DNA from: Collinsella aerofaciens
GTDB lineage: Bacteria; Actinomycetota; Coriobacteriia; Coriobacteriales; Coriobacteriaceae
Length of the DNA: 64,000 nucleotides
Reading direction: 5' to 3'
NCBI RefSeq assembly: GCF_015558785.1
Contig: NZ_JADMOP010000004.1
Span: forward strand, 92,985-156,984
Under the pieces are notes generated by a model that saw only the letters and a program-made list of their open reading frames with translations, was not told the origin of the DNA and did no database searches. Below, piece after piece: positions 1 through 7,991 of the stretch. Made by a program: the position numbers and the translations under genes. Numbering within the stretch: the stretch's first letter is position 1; the number at the start of each line of letters is the position of its first letter.

Positions 1-536
1 TCCTCGATCGCTTTGACCTTTCGTACATGAAGCAGTTCGATGTGGTTCATTCGGGCAACTATTGCTTTACCGAGCGCGAGCTGCCCAAGCTGAAGGCTGC
101 GGGCGTCACGGTCTCTTTTGACTTTTCGGATGACTCCACCGACGAGTACTACGAGCAGATTGCGCCCTACGTCGATTTCGCTTTCTTTAGTGCGGCGGAT
201 GCCGCGAGTGAGGACGAGATTCGCGAGCGTCTGGCATGGGTGAAGGGCCTGGGTCCGCGTTTTGTGTCGGCTACGGCGGGCGCCGAGGGCTGCATTGCTT
301 ACGACGGCGAGCGTTATTACCGCCAGCTGGCTAAACCGGTAACGGACATGAAGGACACCATGGGGGCGGGCGACTCGTTCCTCACCTCGTTTTTGATGTG
401 CTATCTCGATTCCGCCAAGCGTGGTGAGGATGGCGCCGAGGCCATCGAGCGCGCGCTCGACTTTGCTGCCGGGTTTGCCTCGACCGTGTGCGGCATGGAA
501 GGTTCTTGGGGCCACGGAGCACCAATCGTCGAATAG
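1..536 (+). CDS. Fructoselysine 6-kinase-like PfkB sugar kinase (5' truncated)
   Basis: Carbohydrate kinase of the PfkB/ribokinase family, cut off by the window start; the frame is open from base 3 and about 177 C-terminal codons are visible. The second PfkB signature, DTMGAGDSF, lies at bases 355-381 and supplies the catalytic Asp and the oxyanion-hole glycines. Earlier segments (FDVVHSGNY, VSFDFSDDS, VDFAFFSAA) resemble Escherichia coli FrlD, which phosphorylates fructoselysine from Maillard products. The family assignment is secure. The fructoselysine substrate is an inference from similarity recalled by eye, and other PfkB sugars are possible. Neighbouring frl genes (deglycase, transporter) would lie upstream, outside the window. 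Confidence 0.75.
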   Translation, partial: LDRFDLSYMKQFDVVHSGNYCFTERELPKLKAAGVTVSFDFSDDSTDEYYEQIAPYVDFAFFSAADAASEDEIRERLAWVKGLGPRFVSATAGAEGCIAYDGERYYRQLAKPVTDMKDTMGAGDSFLTSFLMCYLDSAKRGEDGAEAIERALDFAAGFASTVCGMEGSWGHGAPIVE

Positions 537-580
537 CCGAGCTGTCCCGGGGAGCTGTATTGGTGCCTTCCCGTGACTCG

Positions 581-809
581 GTGGTCAAAAAAGCCAAATA
601 TGAGTACTGTGACTAATTTAGTCGCAGCAAAATCGACCCCTTCAGACGTGATTTGAGCGTTTGGAGGGGTTTAAGATTGCGAAAATGCAGGATGAGTGAC
701 TGTAAAAGTGTTAGTTAATGGACAATCGTAGATTATTCTGGTGGTCGGAAAGCTCAGGGTAATGTATCCATTTCGCTAGCAGTACTCATATTTGACGTTT
801 TTTGACCAC
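581..809. repeat. MITE-like element with 27-28 bp terminal inverted repeats
   Basis: Between two convergent genes, bases 582-608 (TGGTCAAAAAAGCC... to AGTACT) are the reverse complement of 781-808, apart from one indel and one nearby mismatch. The ~170 bp interior has no good reading frame. It contains an imperfect hairpin at 636-670 (ACCCCTTCAGACG paired with CGTTTGGAGGGGT). The right end stops 6 bp short of the tatD stop codon. Size, terminal inverted repeats and lack of coding content fit a non-autonomous mobile element or a long stem-loop RNA. I see no second copy in this window, so mobility is inferred. This element fills the 278 bp gap between the genes. Confidence 0.6.
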
Positions 810-814
810 AGGGG

Positions 815-1597
815 TTAGCGAAGGCTAAAAACAGAGTGTGCATTCGCTAAAACCGCCGACTCAATATGCTTTGCGTCGCATTTTTTGAGCGAGGCGACGT
901 GTTCTGAGGCGCTTTCGAGCGATCTGATGAGTGACTGTGCGCTTATTTCTGCGTTTGCCTCCGCTGGTGCATCGGTCTCGAGCAGTAAACGATCGAGTGG
1001 AATTTGTCGTACGTATTCGCGTCCTCGTTTAGATGCGAGCATGCGTTCGTTGACGGAAAAATAACAGCCCGCATTACGCGCGCGGACGAGTTCGTCCGAA
1101 GTACCGCTAAACCAGTGGAAGATGATAACGGGGGAGTCGGGGTTTGGGATGAGTAGTCCATGCGATTCGAGGACGTCCAGTACGGCTCCTGCCGAACGAA
1201 CGGCGTGAATTGATATCACGCGCCCGGTAAGAGGATGCTGCACGAGCGCATCGCAGAGCCGGTTAAGTGCCTGTATTTGTAGCGGCTCACTTCCAGCAAA
1301 GCGCGCGGAAAAGTCGAGTCCGACTTCGCCGATGTAGCGTTCTTGGGCAGCAACTTCGCAAAGCAGATTGACTTCGACAAAACCGCAGTGGCCATCGGCG
1401 AGCCACCAGGGGTGAAGCCCAACGCCGGCGATGATGCCTGGTTGGCGACAGGCGCGCTCGTTTGCGGCCGAAAAGTCGCGCGGATTGACGCCGCAGTCAA
1501 ATAGACCCAAGCCCAGCGCCGTCGCCTCATCGGCAACGGCGTCCGGGTGAGCCATTAAATCAAGATGGCAGTGTGCATCAAATAACCGGGGCTCCAT
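815..1597 (-). CDS. tatD: TatD-family metal-dependent hydrolase
   Basis: TIM-barrel amidohydrolase-fold nuclease of the TatD family, 260 residues (the usual size). Metal ligands are visible in order: DAHCHLD near residue 7, GVGLHPWW near residue 58, the Glu of GEVGLD near residue 91, the His of IIFHWFSG and the Asp of LLLETDAP near residue 209. Family members are Mg-dependent 3'-5' DNases linked to DNA and RNA turnover. The ATG lies 14 bp after the tcdA stop with a GGAG about 11 bases upstream, so the two genes probably form a tcdA-tatD operon. The exact substrate cannot be read from sequence. Confidence 0.85.
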   Translation of the reverse strand: MEPRLFDAHCHLDLMAHPDAVADEATALGLGLFDCGVNPRDFSAANERACRQPGIIAGVGLHPWWLADGHCGFVEVNLLCEVAAQERYIGEVGLDFSARFAGSEPLQIQALNRLCDALVQHPLTGRVISIHAVRSAGAVLDVLESHGLLIPNPDSPVIIFHWFSGTSDELVRARNAGCYFSVNERMLASKRGREYVRQIPLDRLLLETDAPAEANAEISAQSLIRSLESASEHVASLKKCDAKHIESAVLANAHSVFSLR

Positions 1598-1611
1598 CTC
1601 GGTGCGCTCCG

Positions 1612-2409
1612 CTAGTCCAGACGTTGGCCATCGGAGCGTACGCGCTCAGTGCCGCGGCCGCTGATCTGGCGGATAACCTCGCCGGCAATCATCTGGCCCA
1701 TGATGGGCGGCATAAAGCTGGCGGTTCCCAGCTCGGTGCGCTCGTGGATGTTGGAAGGGTCGCGGGGCTGTGTCTTAACCGATTCCTCGCAGCTAAACAG
1801 TACATGCAGGCTCTTGATTCCGCGCTTCTTGCATTCTTTGCGCATGATGCGGCTCATGGGGTCACGTACCGTATCGAAAATGTCGGCAAAGCGGAGGCAC
1901 TCGGGATGGAGCTTGTTGGCCCCGCCCATGGAGCTAACCAAACGAATGTCGTGGTCCTGAGCATATTTGGCAATGGTGAGCTTGGCCGAGATGGTGTCGA
2001 TGGCGTCGACGACGTAGTCGAGCTTGCCGTCCGTCTGCTCCAAAACGCGCGCGAAAAATTCGTCGATATTGTCGCTCAACAGGTATTCGGTGCGCTTGAT
2101 GACGGTAGCGGCTGGATTGATGTCGTGGATCATGGCTTCCATAACATCGACCTTGCACTTGCCGATGGTGCTTTGAAAGGCGATGGCCTGGCGATTGATA
2201 TTGCTGGGCGCGATGATGTCCTTATCCAGAATGACGAAATGACCAATGCCGCCGCGGGCAAGTGCCTCGCAGCAATTGGAGCCCACACCTCCGCAGCCGA
2301 GCACCAGCACCGTGGCGGCGGCGAGTTTGTCGAGTGCCTCGCGGCCCATGATGATCTCGAGCTTGGTGTCGCGTGTCTCGATGGGAGTTGCGGCTGTGGT
2401 TTCGGTCAT
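1612..2409 (-). CDS. tcdA: tRNA threonylcarbamoyladenosine dehydratase (TcdA/CsdL)
   Basis: ThiF/MoeB/E1-like enzyme that, in characterised relatives, uses ATP to cyclise tRNA N6-threonylcarbamoyladenosine to ct6A. The nucleotide-binding loop VLVLGCGGVGSNCCEALAR is near residues 34-52, followed by the NINRQ motif near residue 72 and VVDAIDTISAK near residue 132. The C-terminal half (SSMGGANKLHPE, FSCEE, SFMPPIMGQMIAGEVIRQI) is typical of TcdA rather than of sulfur-carrier E1 proteins. Length 265 matches. A clear CGGAGG box sits 7 bases before the ATG. It is first in a likely two-gene operon with tatD. Confidence 0.88.
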   Translation of the reverse strand: MTETTAATPIETRDTKLEIIMGREALDKLAAATVLVLGCGGVGSNCCEALARGGIGHFVILDKDIIAPSNINRQAIAFQSTIGKCKVDVMEAMIHDINPAATVIKRTEYLLSDNIDEFFARVLEQTDGKLDYVVDAIDTISAKLTIAKYAQDHDIRLVSSMGGANKLHPECLRFADIFDTVRDPMSRIMRKECKKRGIKSLHVLFSCEESVKTQPRDPSNIHERTELGTASFMPPIMGQMIAGEVIRQISGRGTERVRSDGQRLD

Positions 2410-2524
2410 TAATATCCTCCGATGGGGAAGCAGGTCGTGTTTTAGCTATCGCCATTATAGGTAATCGCCCATAGGTTGCGATGGCGTTTGCTTTGATGTG
2501 GTTTGAAGCATTGCGATTTGATAG

Positions 2525-2554
2525 TTAGACAAACATCTAAATATTGAGTATAGT
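2525..2554 (+). promoter_or_regulatory. sdpR-sdpI promoter with overlapping TTAGA/TCTAA operator
   Basis: A -35 TAGACA (2526-2531) and -10 TATAGT (2549-2554) are separated by 17 bp. The inverted repeat TTAGA-N6-TCTAA (2525-2540) overlaps the -35 box and spacer. This is where an ArsR-type autorepressor such as the product of the next gene would be expected to bind. The sigma-70 match is good; the operator role is inferred. Confidence 0.6.
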
Positions 2555-2588
2555 GTGCACGTCATGAGAGATGATGAGAGGAGGTCTT

Positions 2589-2867
2589 ATGCCGGGAGAG
2601 GGTTTTAAGGCGCTGACCGATCCTACACGGCGTCACATTTTGGAACTGCTGCGCGAGGGCAATCGCACGGCTGGGGAGCTTGCCGAGCATTTTGACATCA
2701 GCAAGCCGTCATTGAGCCATCATTTGGCGACGCTCAAAAACGCCGGGTTGGTGACCGACGAACGTCATGGCCAAAACATCGTTTACAGCTTAAACACCAC
2801 CGTCATGCAGGACTTGATCGGTTGGTTTATGGGCTTTACAAACACGGAAGGTGATAAGGATGAATAA
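2589..2867 (+). CDS. sdpR: ArsR-family autorepressor, SdpR-like
   Basis: Small winged-helix DNA-binding protein of 92 residues. The ATG at 2589 is chosen because GAGGAGG ends 5 bases before it; the ATG 18 bases further upstream precedes that Shine-Dalgarno box. The helix-turn-helix ELAEHFDISKPSLSHHLATLKNAGLV is characteristic of ArsR proteins, and the start ALTDPTRRHILELLREG is shared with SdpR autorepressors. No metal-binding cysteine motif (CVC) is present, so metal sensing is unlikely. The coding region overlaps the downstream sdpI-like gene by 8 bp, mirroring the Bacillus sdpRI arrangement in which the membrane protein sequesters the repressor. Confidence 0.82.
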   Translation: MPGEGFKALTDPTRRHILELLREGNRTAGELAEHFDISKPSLSHHLATLKNAGLVTDERHGQNIVYSLNTTVMQDLIGWFMGFTNTEGDKDE

Positions 2868-3564
2868 CGAAAACAAGGGCATTCACGCCACGGGGGTATC
2901 GTCGCGCGCGTGGGCCATGCTTGTTGTGGTCTGCGCTATTAATGTTGCCGCGCATCTCTGGGTGATGCCGAGCTTGCCTGCGCAGATTCCCACGCACTGG
3001 GGCGCGAACGACGCTGTCGACGGTTGGGGTCCTAGCTGGATGGCATCGGCGCTCGGCGCGTTGCCGCTGGCGCTTCTCGCAATGTTCCGCGTGGTGCCGC
3101 GCATCGATCCCAAAGGTGAGGCATATCGAACCTCGGGCAAGTTCTATCAGGGCTTCGTAATCGCCTTTACCTTGTTCATGTGTGCCGTAAGCTGGCTGGG
3201 AGAGCTTACGGTCTGGGGCGTGGTGCCGGCGGTCGGTTCGGTCAACGTGCTGATTTCCGGTGCTATCGGTTTGCTGTTCATCGGCGTAGGCAACTACTTG
3301 CCGCGTGTGAAGCAGAACTATACGCTCGGTATCAAGACGCCTTGGGCGCTTGCCGATCCCGAGAACTGGCGCCGTACGCAGCGCTTTGGCGGTGCCTGCT
3401 TTATGGTGCTGGGTGTTGGCCTGATTGCGATGGGCGTGGCAGGTGCGGTGCTTTCGAATGAAGTCGTCGCCGCGGTGATTGCGGTTCTGGCGTTTGGTTC
3501 GGTCGGAGCCGTCTACGTCTACTCGTATCTGCTGTGGCGCAAATCTCAGCGGGCTGTTCGTTAA
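2860..3564 (+). CDS. sdpI: SdpI-family integral membrane protein
   Basis: About 234 residues from the ATG at 2860, preceded by GGAAGG. An N-terminal DUF1648 segment is recognisable by MPSLPAQIPTHWGANDAVDGWG (residues about 30-50). It is followed by a SdpI domain with LPRVKQNYTLGIKTPWAL and W-RTQRFGG. Six hydrophobic stretches can be counted. In Bacillus, SdpI gives immunity to the SdpC toxin and controls SdpR. No toxin gene (sdpC-like) is visible here, so this is best called an SdpI-family protein of unknown trigger. Cotranscription with the overlapping sdpR is strongly suggested. Confidence 0.82.
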   Translation: MNNENKGIHATGVSSRAWAMLVVVCAINVAAHLWVMPSLPAQIPTHWGANDAVDGWGPSWMASALGALPLALLAMFRVVPRIDPKGEAYRTSGKFYQGFVIAFTLFMCAVSWLGELTVWGVVPAVGSVNVLISGAIGLLFIGVGNYLPRVKQNYTLGIKTPWALADPENWRRTQRFGGACFMVLGVGLIAMGVAGAVLSNEVVAAVIAVLAFGSVGAVYVYSYLLWRKSQRAVR

Positions 3565-3629
3565 GGTTGCGGAAAACTAGCGTACGCAGTTCATGGTATG
3601 TTCTGGGGGATTTTTCCCAGGTAGTATTA

Positions 3630-3657
3630 GGGGGTATGGGCAACCATGCCCCTTTTT
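3630..3657 (+). terminator. Terminator after sdpI
   Basis: GGGGTATGG / CCATGCCCC imperfect hairpin followed by five T residues, between sdpI and ettA. Confidence 0.65.
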
Positions 3658-3748
3658 CGTTACGTTTCAGAGCTGATTTCCTCATTTCGTTTCTACTAAA
3701 GCGAAACAAGAATAGAGAAACAGCAGGTAGAAAGGATAAAACAGGCAA

Positions 3749-5428
3749 ATGGCAGAGTTTATCTACCAGATGTATCAGGCTCGTAAGGCCCATGGCGACA
3801 AGGTGATCCTTGACGACGTGACCCTGAGCTTCTACCCCGGTGCCAAGATCGGCGTCGTGGGCCCCAACGGTATGGGCAAGTCGACCCTGCTCAAGATCAT
3901 GGCCGGCATCGAGGAGGTCTCCAACGGCGATGCCAGGCTTACCCCCGGCTACACCGTGGGCATCCTGCAGCAGGAGCCGCCGCTTGACGACGACAAGACC
4001 GTCATCGAGAACGTGCGCATGGCGTTTGGCGACATGATCGCCAAGGTCGATCGCTTCAACAAGATCGGCGAGGAGATGTGCGATCCGGACTGCGACATGG
4101 ACGCCCTCATGGCCGAGATGGGAAAGCTCCAGGACGAGATTGACGCCGCCGACGGCTGGGATATCGATTCCAAGCTCGGCCAGGCCATGGACGCCCTGCA
4201 GCTGCCCGATTCCGACATGCCGGTCAACGTGCTCTCTGGCGGCGAGCGCCGTCGCGTGGCCCTGTGCAAGCTGCTGCTCGAGGCTCCCGACCTGCTGCTG
4301 CTCGACGAGCCCACGAACCACCTGGACGCCGAGTCGATCCTGTGGCTCGAGCACTTCCTGCACAACTACCAGGGCGCGGTGCTTGCCGTCACACACGATC
4401 GCTACTTCCTGGATAACGTTGCCGAGTGGATCTGCGAGGTCGACCGCGGTCACCTTTATCCCTACAAGGGCAACTACTCCACGTATCTGGAGACCAAGGC
4501 CGCCCGTATCGAGGCACAGGGCAACCGCGACGCCAAGCTCGCCAAGCGCATGGAGGCCGAGCTCGAGTGGGTGCGCAGCTCGCCCAAGGCCCGTCAGGCC
4601 AAGAACAAGGCCCGTCTGGCCCGCTACGAGGAGATGGAGGCTGAGGCGCGCGCAAGCCAGAAGCTCGACTGGACTGACATTCGCATCCCTGTGGGCCCGC
4701 GTCTGGGCAACAAGGTGCTCGAGGCCCATCATCTGCACAAAGAGTTCGATGGCCGCGTGCTCATCGACGACCTTTCGTTCACCCTGCCGCGTAACGGCAT
4801 CGTGGGCGTCATCGGTCCCAACGGTGTGGGTAAGACTACGCTCTTCAAGACCATCGTGGGTTTGGAGCCGCTGACTTCGGGCGAGCTCGAGGTGGGCGAG
4901 ACCGTCAAGATTTCTTACGTCGACCAGAACCGTTCCGGCATCGACCCCGATAAGAACCTATGGGAGGTCGTCTCGGACGGCCTAGACCACATGATGGTCG
5001 GCGAGACCGAGGTTCCGAGCCGCGCGTACGTGGCGAGCTTTGGCTTTAAGGGCCAGGACCAGCAGAAGCGCGCTGGCGTACTCTCCGGTGGCGAGCGCAA
5101 CCGTCTGAACTTGGCGCTTACGCTCAAGCAGGGCGGCAACTTGCTGCTCCTCGACGAGCCCACGAACGACCTCGACGTCGAGACGCTGTCCTCGCTCGAA
5201 GCGGCGCTGCTCGAGTTCCCGGGCTGCTCGGTGGTCATTAGCCACGATCGTATGTTCCTGGACCGCGTTGCCACGCACATTCTGGCGTGGGAGGGCACCG
5301 ACGAGAATCCGGGCAACTGGTATTGGTTCGAGGGCAACTTCGAGGCCTATCAGGCCAACCGCATCGAGCGCCTGGGCGAGGATGCAGCCCAGCCGCATCG
5401 TATTCACCGTAAGCTGACGCGCGACTAG
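3749..5428 (+). CDS. ettA: Energy-dependent translational throttle protein EttA (ABC-F)
   Basis: Soluble ABC-F ATPase of 559 residues with two nucleotide-binding domains and no membrane segments. The first Walker A is GPNGMGKST (about residue 38) with signature LSGGERRRVALC and Walker B LLLLDEPTNHLD. The second is GPNGVGKTT (about residue 356) with LSGGERNRLNLA and LLLLDEPTNDLD. The inter-domain P-site tRNA-interaction motif is the charged helix EWVRSSPKARQAKNKARLARYEEM. EttA binds the ribosomal E site and gates the first peptide bond according to ATP/ADP ratio. Length and linker fit EttA better than Uup or resistance ABC-Fs. It stands alone between a terminator and a repeat cluster. Confidence 0.93.
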   Translation: MAEFIYQMYQARKAHGDKVILDDVTLSFYPGAKIGVVGPNGMGKSTLLKIMAGIEEVSNGDARLTPGYTVGILQQEPPLDDDKTVIENVRMAFGDMIAKVDRFNKIGEEMCDPDCDMDALMAEMGKLQDEIDAADGWDIDSKLGQAMDALQLPDSDMPVNVLSGGERRRVALCKLLLEAPDLLLLDEPTNHLDAESILWLEHFLHNYQGAVLAVTHDRYFLDNVAEWICEVDRGHLYPYKGNYSTYLETKAARIEAQGNRDAKLAKRMEAELEWVRSSPKARQAKNKARLARYEEMEAEARASQKLDWTDIRIPVGPRLGNKVLEAHHLHKEFDGRVLIDDLSFTLPRNGIVGVIGPNGVGKTTLFKTIVGLEPLTSGELEVGETVKISYVDQNRSGIDPDKNLWEVVSDGLDHMMVGETEVPSRAYVASFGFKGQDQQKRAGVLSGGERNRLNLALTLKQGGNLLLLDEPTNDLDVETLSSLEAALLEFPGCSVVISHDRMFLDRVATHILAWEGTDENPGNWYWFEGNFEAYQANRIERLGEDAAQPHRIHRKLTRD

Positions 5429-5431
5429 ATC

Positions 5432-5458
5432 GTTACGCGGTTTTCCAAACCGCGTAAC
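5432..5458. repeat. 12-bp perfect hairpin GTTACGCGGTTT, companion of the 98-bp repeat
   Basis: GTTACGCGGTTT - TCC - AAACCGCGTAAC is a perfect 12 bp stem directly after ettA. A degenerate relative (15260-15287, GTTACGCGGTTT / AAACTGCGCAGC) lies beside the second copy of the 98-bp palindromic element in the same relative arrangement. The hairpin and the palindrome therefore seem to travel together at two of the three loci. Confidence 0.6.
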
Positions 5459-5472
5459 TGCTCGACGCCGCG

Positions 5473-5570
5473 CGGGTCGCAAGCACCCCATCTTGCCGTT
5501 CAAGCCGTCGCTCGCGTATCGAAGTACGCGTCGCTCCTCTTTCACGGCAACCTGGGGCACTTGCGGCCCG
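5473..5570 (-). repeat. 98-bp palindromic element, copy 1
   Basis: Imperfect palindrome whose outer arms (CGGGTCGCAAGCACCCCA at 5473-5490 and TGGGGCACTTGCGGCCCG at 5553-5570) pair with a few mismatches. Read on the minus strand, the core is GTGAAAGAGGAGCGACGCG, a terminal hairpin around CTTCGA, then GCGAGCGACG and TTGAACG. It matches copies at 15102-15199 and 37735-37833 in length and core. The outer-helix sequences differ between copies but remain complementary. It is located between convergent genes (ettA and an uncharacterised gene). Confidence 0.75.
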
Positions 5571-5602
5571 CTCGCTGTTGGTTACGCAACATCAACAAAT
5601 AA

Positions 5603-5638
5603 AAACGGCTCAAATCCTGATTTGGATTTGAGCCGTTT
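5603..5638. terminator. Bidirectional terminator between convergent genes
   Basis: AAACGGCTCAAATCC - TGATTT - GGATTTGAGCCGTTT is a perfect 15 bp stem flanked by A and T runs. It can serve both ettA and the minus-strand gene ending at 5643. Confidence 0.75.
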
Positions 5639-5642
5639 GTCG

Positions 5643-6908
5643 TTACTGCCCGGGTTCTTCGACTTTATCGATGGCCCAGGTGGATCCGAGGCCACCGGTG
5701 GTGTTGCGGCGGACGCGCACGGTAACTTCGTGGCGCTCGCCGGCCTGCGTGTAGCGCAGGGGGAAGCTTGCGCGGTTTCGCGCGGCCTCGATAGTACCGC
5801 GCTCGCGGGCGATCCAGTAGTACTCGCCGACGATGCCGAGGGTATCGGCGCCGTAGGGGAGATAGGTCGACAACTGGTGCAGAAGCGGGCCGGGGCAGAA
5901 GACCTCGGTTGCGAAATCGACGGGGAAGTCCTCAGGGATGGTCGGTGCTGCGGGCGCGGGGACCGGAGCCGGTACAGGTGCGGATGTGGACTCGATGACG
6001 GGTACAGACTCAGGCACCGGTTCCGGATTAACTGCGGAATCTGTCGGTTCCACGGAGACGGATGTGTCTTCAGTCTCGGTTTTGGCATCGGCTTCTGGGG
6101 CGTCCTCCGCCTCGATAGACGGCTTTGCCTCGATGGGCGTGGATGCCATGGTGGTGATGCCGGCGTTGGCGTTCTCGGGGTCATAGACGACCGTGAGCGA
6201 GATGGCAGGCTGCGGTACCTCGGGCTCCGATGCCGCCTCGGCAGCGTCCTGTTCTGTGGGCTCTTCGGGCTGATTGTCCTCAGCCTCGTCGCCAAAGACA
6301 TCGCTGTTTTGGAACGCAGGCGTTTCGGATAGGTTAGCGGCTTCTTCGGCTGTCGACTTGGGAGCCTCGTTGAGCTCGGCAGTGGCTTCCTGCTCGGATA
6401 TGACTACGGGCTCGGTCGTGGCAGCGATTTCGGTTTCGGCTTCTGCCGTTACCTCAATAGCGACTTCGATCTCTGTCTCGGGCTCGGGTTCCGGCACGAC
6501 TTCAACCATGGCTTCGGGCTCGGGACGCTTAACGTGCTTGGGGCGCACGGCCTTGAGGTCCTTCTCGCCGCGCTTTTTCTTTTTGTAGGACTGCTTGGCG
6601 CCCTTGGCAGCTTTGGGCTTGTCCTCGCCTTTGGCAAGGGCGGCATCCCAAGCCTCGTTGGCGATGACGGTGGCATACAGGCGACCGCCCTTAAAGACAG
6701 TCAGCTTAATGCAGTCGTCGAGCTCCTCGAGCAGCTCGCGCGTGGACTCAAAGCCCAGGTCATATGCGACCATGTCACCAGCGGCGAGTGCCTCCTCGAC
6801 CTGCGTCATAAACGTTTGCTTGCCGCACCCAATCGCGTCGCGCAGCAGGCGATACAGATAGATGTGGTTGCCCAGCGATAGCGTGGGCTTAACTATTGTC
6901 TTGCTCAT
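5643..6908 (-). CDS. Uncharacterised protein with LOTUS-like N-terminus, basic patch and long acidic linker
   Basis: 421 residues from the ATG at 6908, chosen because AGAGGAG lies about 8 bases upstream. Three parts are visible. Residues 1-110 form a compact domain (YRLLRDAIGCGKQTFMTQVEEAL... FESTRELLEELDDCIKLTVFKGGRLYATV), reminiscent of the OST-HTH/LOTUS fold by eye. A lysine-rich stretch follows at about 125-145. Then comes a ~180-residue low-complexity Glu/Pro/Ala/Thr linker, and a C-terminal ~100-residue globular region (FATEVFCPGPLLHQLSTYLPYG to the end). There is no signal peptide or membrane segment. The charged linker between two folded ends suggests a cytoplasmic nucleic-acid-binding or scaffolding protein, but this is speculative. 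I do not recognise the C-terminal domain. Confidence 0.6.
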   Translation of the reverse strand: MSKTIVKPTLSLGNHIYLYRLLRDAIGCGKQTFMTQVEEALAAGDMVAYDLGFESTRELLEELDDCIKLTVFKGGRLYATVIANEAWDAALAKGEDKPKAAKGAKQSYKKKKRGEKDLKAVRPKHVKRPEPEAMVEVVPEPEPETEIEVAIEVTAEAETEIAATTEPVVISEQEATAELNEAPKSTAEEAANLSETPAFQNSDVFGDEAEDNQPEEPTEQDAAEAASEPEVPQPAISLTVVYDPENANAGITTMASTPIEAKPSIEAEDAPEADAKTETEDTSVSVEPTDSAVNPEPVPESVPVIESTSAPVPAPVPAPAAPTIPEDFPVDFATEVFCPGPLLHQLSTYLPYGADTLGIVGEYYWIARERGTIEAARNRASFPLRYTQAGERHEVTVRVRRNTTGGLGSTWAIDKVEEPGQ

Positions 6909-6979
6909 GGCAAATCTCCTCTTTACACACCAAAGCATCTTACCATCGCGCGGGGCTTGCCATCTCGTCGCCCAAGGCA

Positions 6980-7012
6980 AACGGGCGCGACCGTTGCCGG
7001 TTCGCGCCCGTT
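6980..7012 (-). terminator. Possible terminator hairpin
   Basis: AACGGGCGCGA / TTCGCGCCCGTT stem downstream of the minus-strand gene ending at 7047. The T-tract is weak. Confidence 0.45.
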
Positions 7013-7046
7013 ATGCAGGTCGGTTATCTATGAGGGGCAAACGTGC

Positions 7047-7991
7047 TTAGTTGCCCGATGCCGTGTCTTGGCTCGAGCTGTCTGATGCCGTGCCGGAAGC
7101 GGTTCCGCTCGAGCTGTTGGTGTTGCTATTGTCGGTAGATCCCGTGCCCGATGCATTGCCGCTCGTCTGGTCGCCTGTGCTCGGTTGAGAGCCGTCAGTC
7201 GTTTGGCTTGAGTCGGTCGTGCTGGATTGCGTGCCGCCGCTGTTCGCAGAGGAATCAGCGCTCTGCGACTGATCGGGGGTGTTCGAGGACGAGTCGGTGG
7301 ATGCGGAGGCGCCCTGCGAGTCGTCCTGCTGGCTTTGCGATTGACCGGTGTTATCCGCGTCGTGCTCGGTCGTGCGCGACGAAAGGATTGGCTCGGGACG
7401 CTCGCCCAGACCCTCACCGGCGGTGGTGATAAGGATGGCACCGGTGCAGGCGATGACCGCGACGATGGCGATGGCGATCGAGAAGATGATGACCTTCTTT
7501 TGCGTCTGGCTGCGCTCTGCCGCCGCCTTGGCGCGCAGGCTGTTGGGAGCGACGCGTGCCGTGGTCGCGCGCCCCGCAATCTGGCGCATCTCTTGCGTAG
7601 TCGCGGCGCCGCCCAGGTGCTCCTCGGCATTAAATTCAACGGGCTCATAGGCGCCGGCGGGGTAGTCGACGTCGGCGTGCGTACCTTTGAGGGCTTTGGC
7701 GCTGGCAGAGATAAAGTGGCGGTAGACCTGCGAGGACACAACGGTGATGACCGAGCTCACGGCGGCGCCGATCACCGATCCGGCGATACCGATTTTGGAA
7801 GCAAGCGCGACGCTCGTGGCGGCGGCTGCAGCGCCGGCGATGATTTGGGGAATGGAAATGTCGTCGAACAGGCCCTTTTTGGGCGCGATGGCCATGGTCT
7901 GTCCGATGGAATGGTTTTCGTGAACGCCGTTGTTGAGCGCGGCCGGTGTCATGACGCGTGTGCGCGGCGCGTCGGTGTACTTGGTTGTCAT
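7047..7991 (-). CDS. Membrane protein with Ser/Thr/Gln-rich extracellular tail, unknown function
   Basis: 314 residues from the ATG at 7991 (GGGAGGG about 6 bases upstream). A hydrophobic, Gly/Ala-rich segment at about residues 45-85 (IPQIIAGAAAAATSVALASKIGIAGSV and onward) may form one or two helices. A strong transmembrane helix at about 170-195 (VIIFSIAIAIVAVIACTGAILIT) is preceded by a basic Ala/Arg/Lys stretch. The final ~110 residues are almost entirely Ser, Thr, Asp, Gln, Asn and Gly, as in surface-exposed stalks. No LPxTG motif, enzymatic motif or known domain is recognised. The composition suggests a surface or envelope protein. Confidence 0.6.
   Translation of the reverse strand: MTTKYTDAPRTRVMTPAALNNGVHENHSIGQTMAIAPKKGLFDDISIPQIIAGAAAAATSVALASKIGIAGSVIGAAVSSVITVVSSQVYRHFISASAKALKGTHADVDYPAGAYEPVEFNAEEHLGGAATTQEMRQIAGRATTARVAPNSLRAKAAAERSQTQKKVIIFSIAIAIVAVIACTGAILITTAGEGLGERPEPILSSRTTEHDADNTGQSQSQQDDSQGASASTDSSSNTPDQSQSADSSANSGGTQSSTTDSSQTTDGSQPSTGDQTSGNASGTGSTDNSNTNSSSGTASGTASDSSSQDTASGN

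Noticed and set aside
3401..4738. 445-codon open frame antisense to ettA
   Set aside because: Composition is an antisense shadow of biased GC-rich codons (His/Leu/Val/Gly-rich), there is no RBS, and the plus strand encodes a full EttA.
5473..5570. 98-bp palindrome as a plain rho-independent terminator
   Set aside because: No T-tract at its ends, a separate perfect terminator lies 33 bp away, and the core is conserved among copies.
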